From Verrucomicrobiota bacterium (GTDB taxonomy: Bacteria; Verrucomicrobiota; Lentisphaeria; JABSQK01; JAJFLO01): a stretch of 42,572 nucleotides of DNA. The first letter of the stretch is position 1, and the number at the start of each line of letters is the position of its first letter. The stretch spans positions 1 through 42,572 of the forward strand of contig JAJFLO010000465.1 in assembly GCA_021772675.1 (NCBI GenBank). Direction: 5' to 3'. Positions 42,510-42,572 of this stretch are shown here, one piece after another. The position numbers and the translations under genes are program-made. The notes beneath the pieces are model-generated. The model ran no database searches, was not told where the DNA came from, and worked only from the letters and a program-made list of their open reading frames with translations.

Positions 42510-42572
42510 ATGGCAATTCAAGGAAAGGCACTTACGCCGGAAGTTAAGAAGTTAGTTGTTTCGGTTAAAAAT
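42510..42572 (+). CDS. Start of an unidentified gene, possibly a transposase N-terminus
   Basis: ATG at 42510 with GAGG a few bases upstream; 21 codons are visible, beginning MAIQGKALTPEVKKLVVSV. The LTPEVKKLVVSVK stretch looks like the first helix of a helix-turn-helix such as those opening IS630/Tc1-type transposases. Too little is present for a firm call. Its position exactly where the BrkB reading breaks off supports a mobile-element gene. Confidence 0.4.
   Translation, partial: MAIQGKALTPEVKKLVVSVKN

Larger units (their letters stand above)
42436..42572 (+). mobile_element. Left end of a putative insertion sequence (IS630/Tc1-like suspected)
   Basis: Coding for the BrkB protein stops at CTATAG, and foreign-looking sequence starts near 42436, at a TA dinucleotide, the target used by IS630/Tc1 elements. 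A gene with its own promoter begins within 75 bases. The right end, the second inverted repeat and the catalytic domain are outside the window, so the family is a guess. Confidence 0.4.

Overview
The window is AT-rich DNA from a Gram-negative (diderm) bacterium. Evidence for an LPS outer membrane is lpxD, a Skp/OmpH chaperone and several TonB-dependent receptors (TBDRs). The mix of NAD-type isocitrate dehydrogenase, ATP-type PEP carboxykinase, CutA, TsaE and many hybrid histidine kinases would fit the FCB superphylum or a nearby candidate phylum, but I cannot fix the lineage from sequence alone.

Layout. 1-2193 (minus): a degenerate GT2-like glycosyltransferase running off the left edge, behind a large membrane glycosyltransferase with a TPR-like tail. 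2525-3278: a small Sm-like conserved protein and a decayed TBDR fragment. 3368-10098 (minus): a chemosensory-style operon of a 1515-aa hybrid kinase (three CHASE3-like units, GAF, HisKA, three receivers), cheR, a deleted cheB of which both ends are still readable, and a receiver/kinase-like protein lacking the phospho-acceptor His. 10319-12322 (minus): a receiver-PAS-kinase-receiver hybrid. 12630-17276 and 18384-23297 (minus): two copies of a three-gene module, TBDR then YfiR-like periplasmic protein then a membrane kinase whose sensor half looks like YfiN (CHASE8-type) but whose output is PAS-HisKA_2. The kinase plus YfiR parts are near-identical 2.6-kb duplicates, while the two receptors are strongly diverged. 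23477-23896: a lone receiver. 25644-27578 (plus): a third TBDR, convergent with an NtrC-type sigma-54 activator and its partner kinase (27813-31240, minus).

From 32300 the content turns to housekeeping: tsaE, skp, lpxD, a HAD-IB phosphatase, cutA, pckA, a His-rich exported protein, NAD-isocitrate dehydrogenase, and an exported Lys-rich coiled-coil protein with a CIA30/CBM-like domain. At the right edge a YihY/BrkB gene is cut off after 110 codons, directly before the start of what looks like an insertion sequence.

How the parts may work together: the duplicated module resembles Pseudomonas YfiBNR with the outer-membrane lipoprotein YfiB replaced by a TonB receptor and the GGDEF output replaced by a kinase. 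A substrate-occupied receptor could therefore signal through periplasmic YfiR to a phosphorelay, without the STN/FecR/sigma route. The many receivers and hybrid kinases around it, and at least two further TBDR remnants, suggest an expanding and decaying array of receptor-signalling cassettes. The intergenic DNA is rich in palindromic, MITE-like repeats; three related copies lie between 31379 and 34076.
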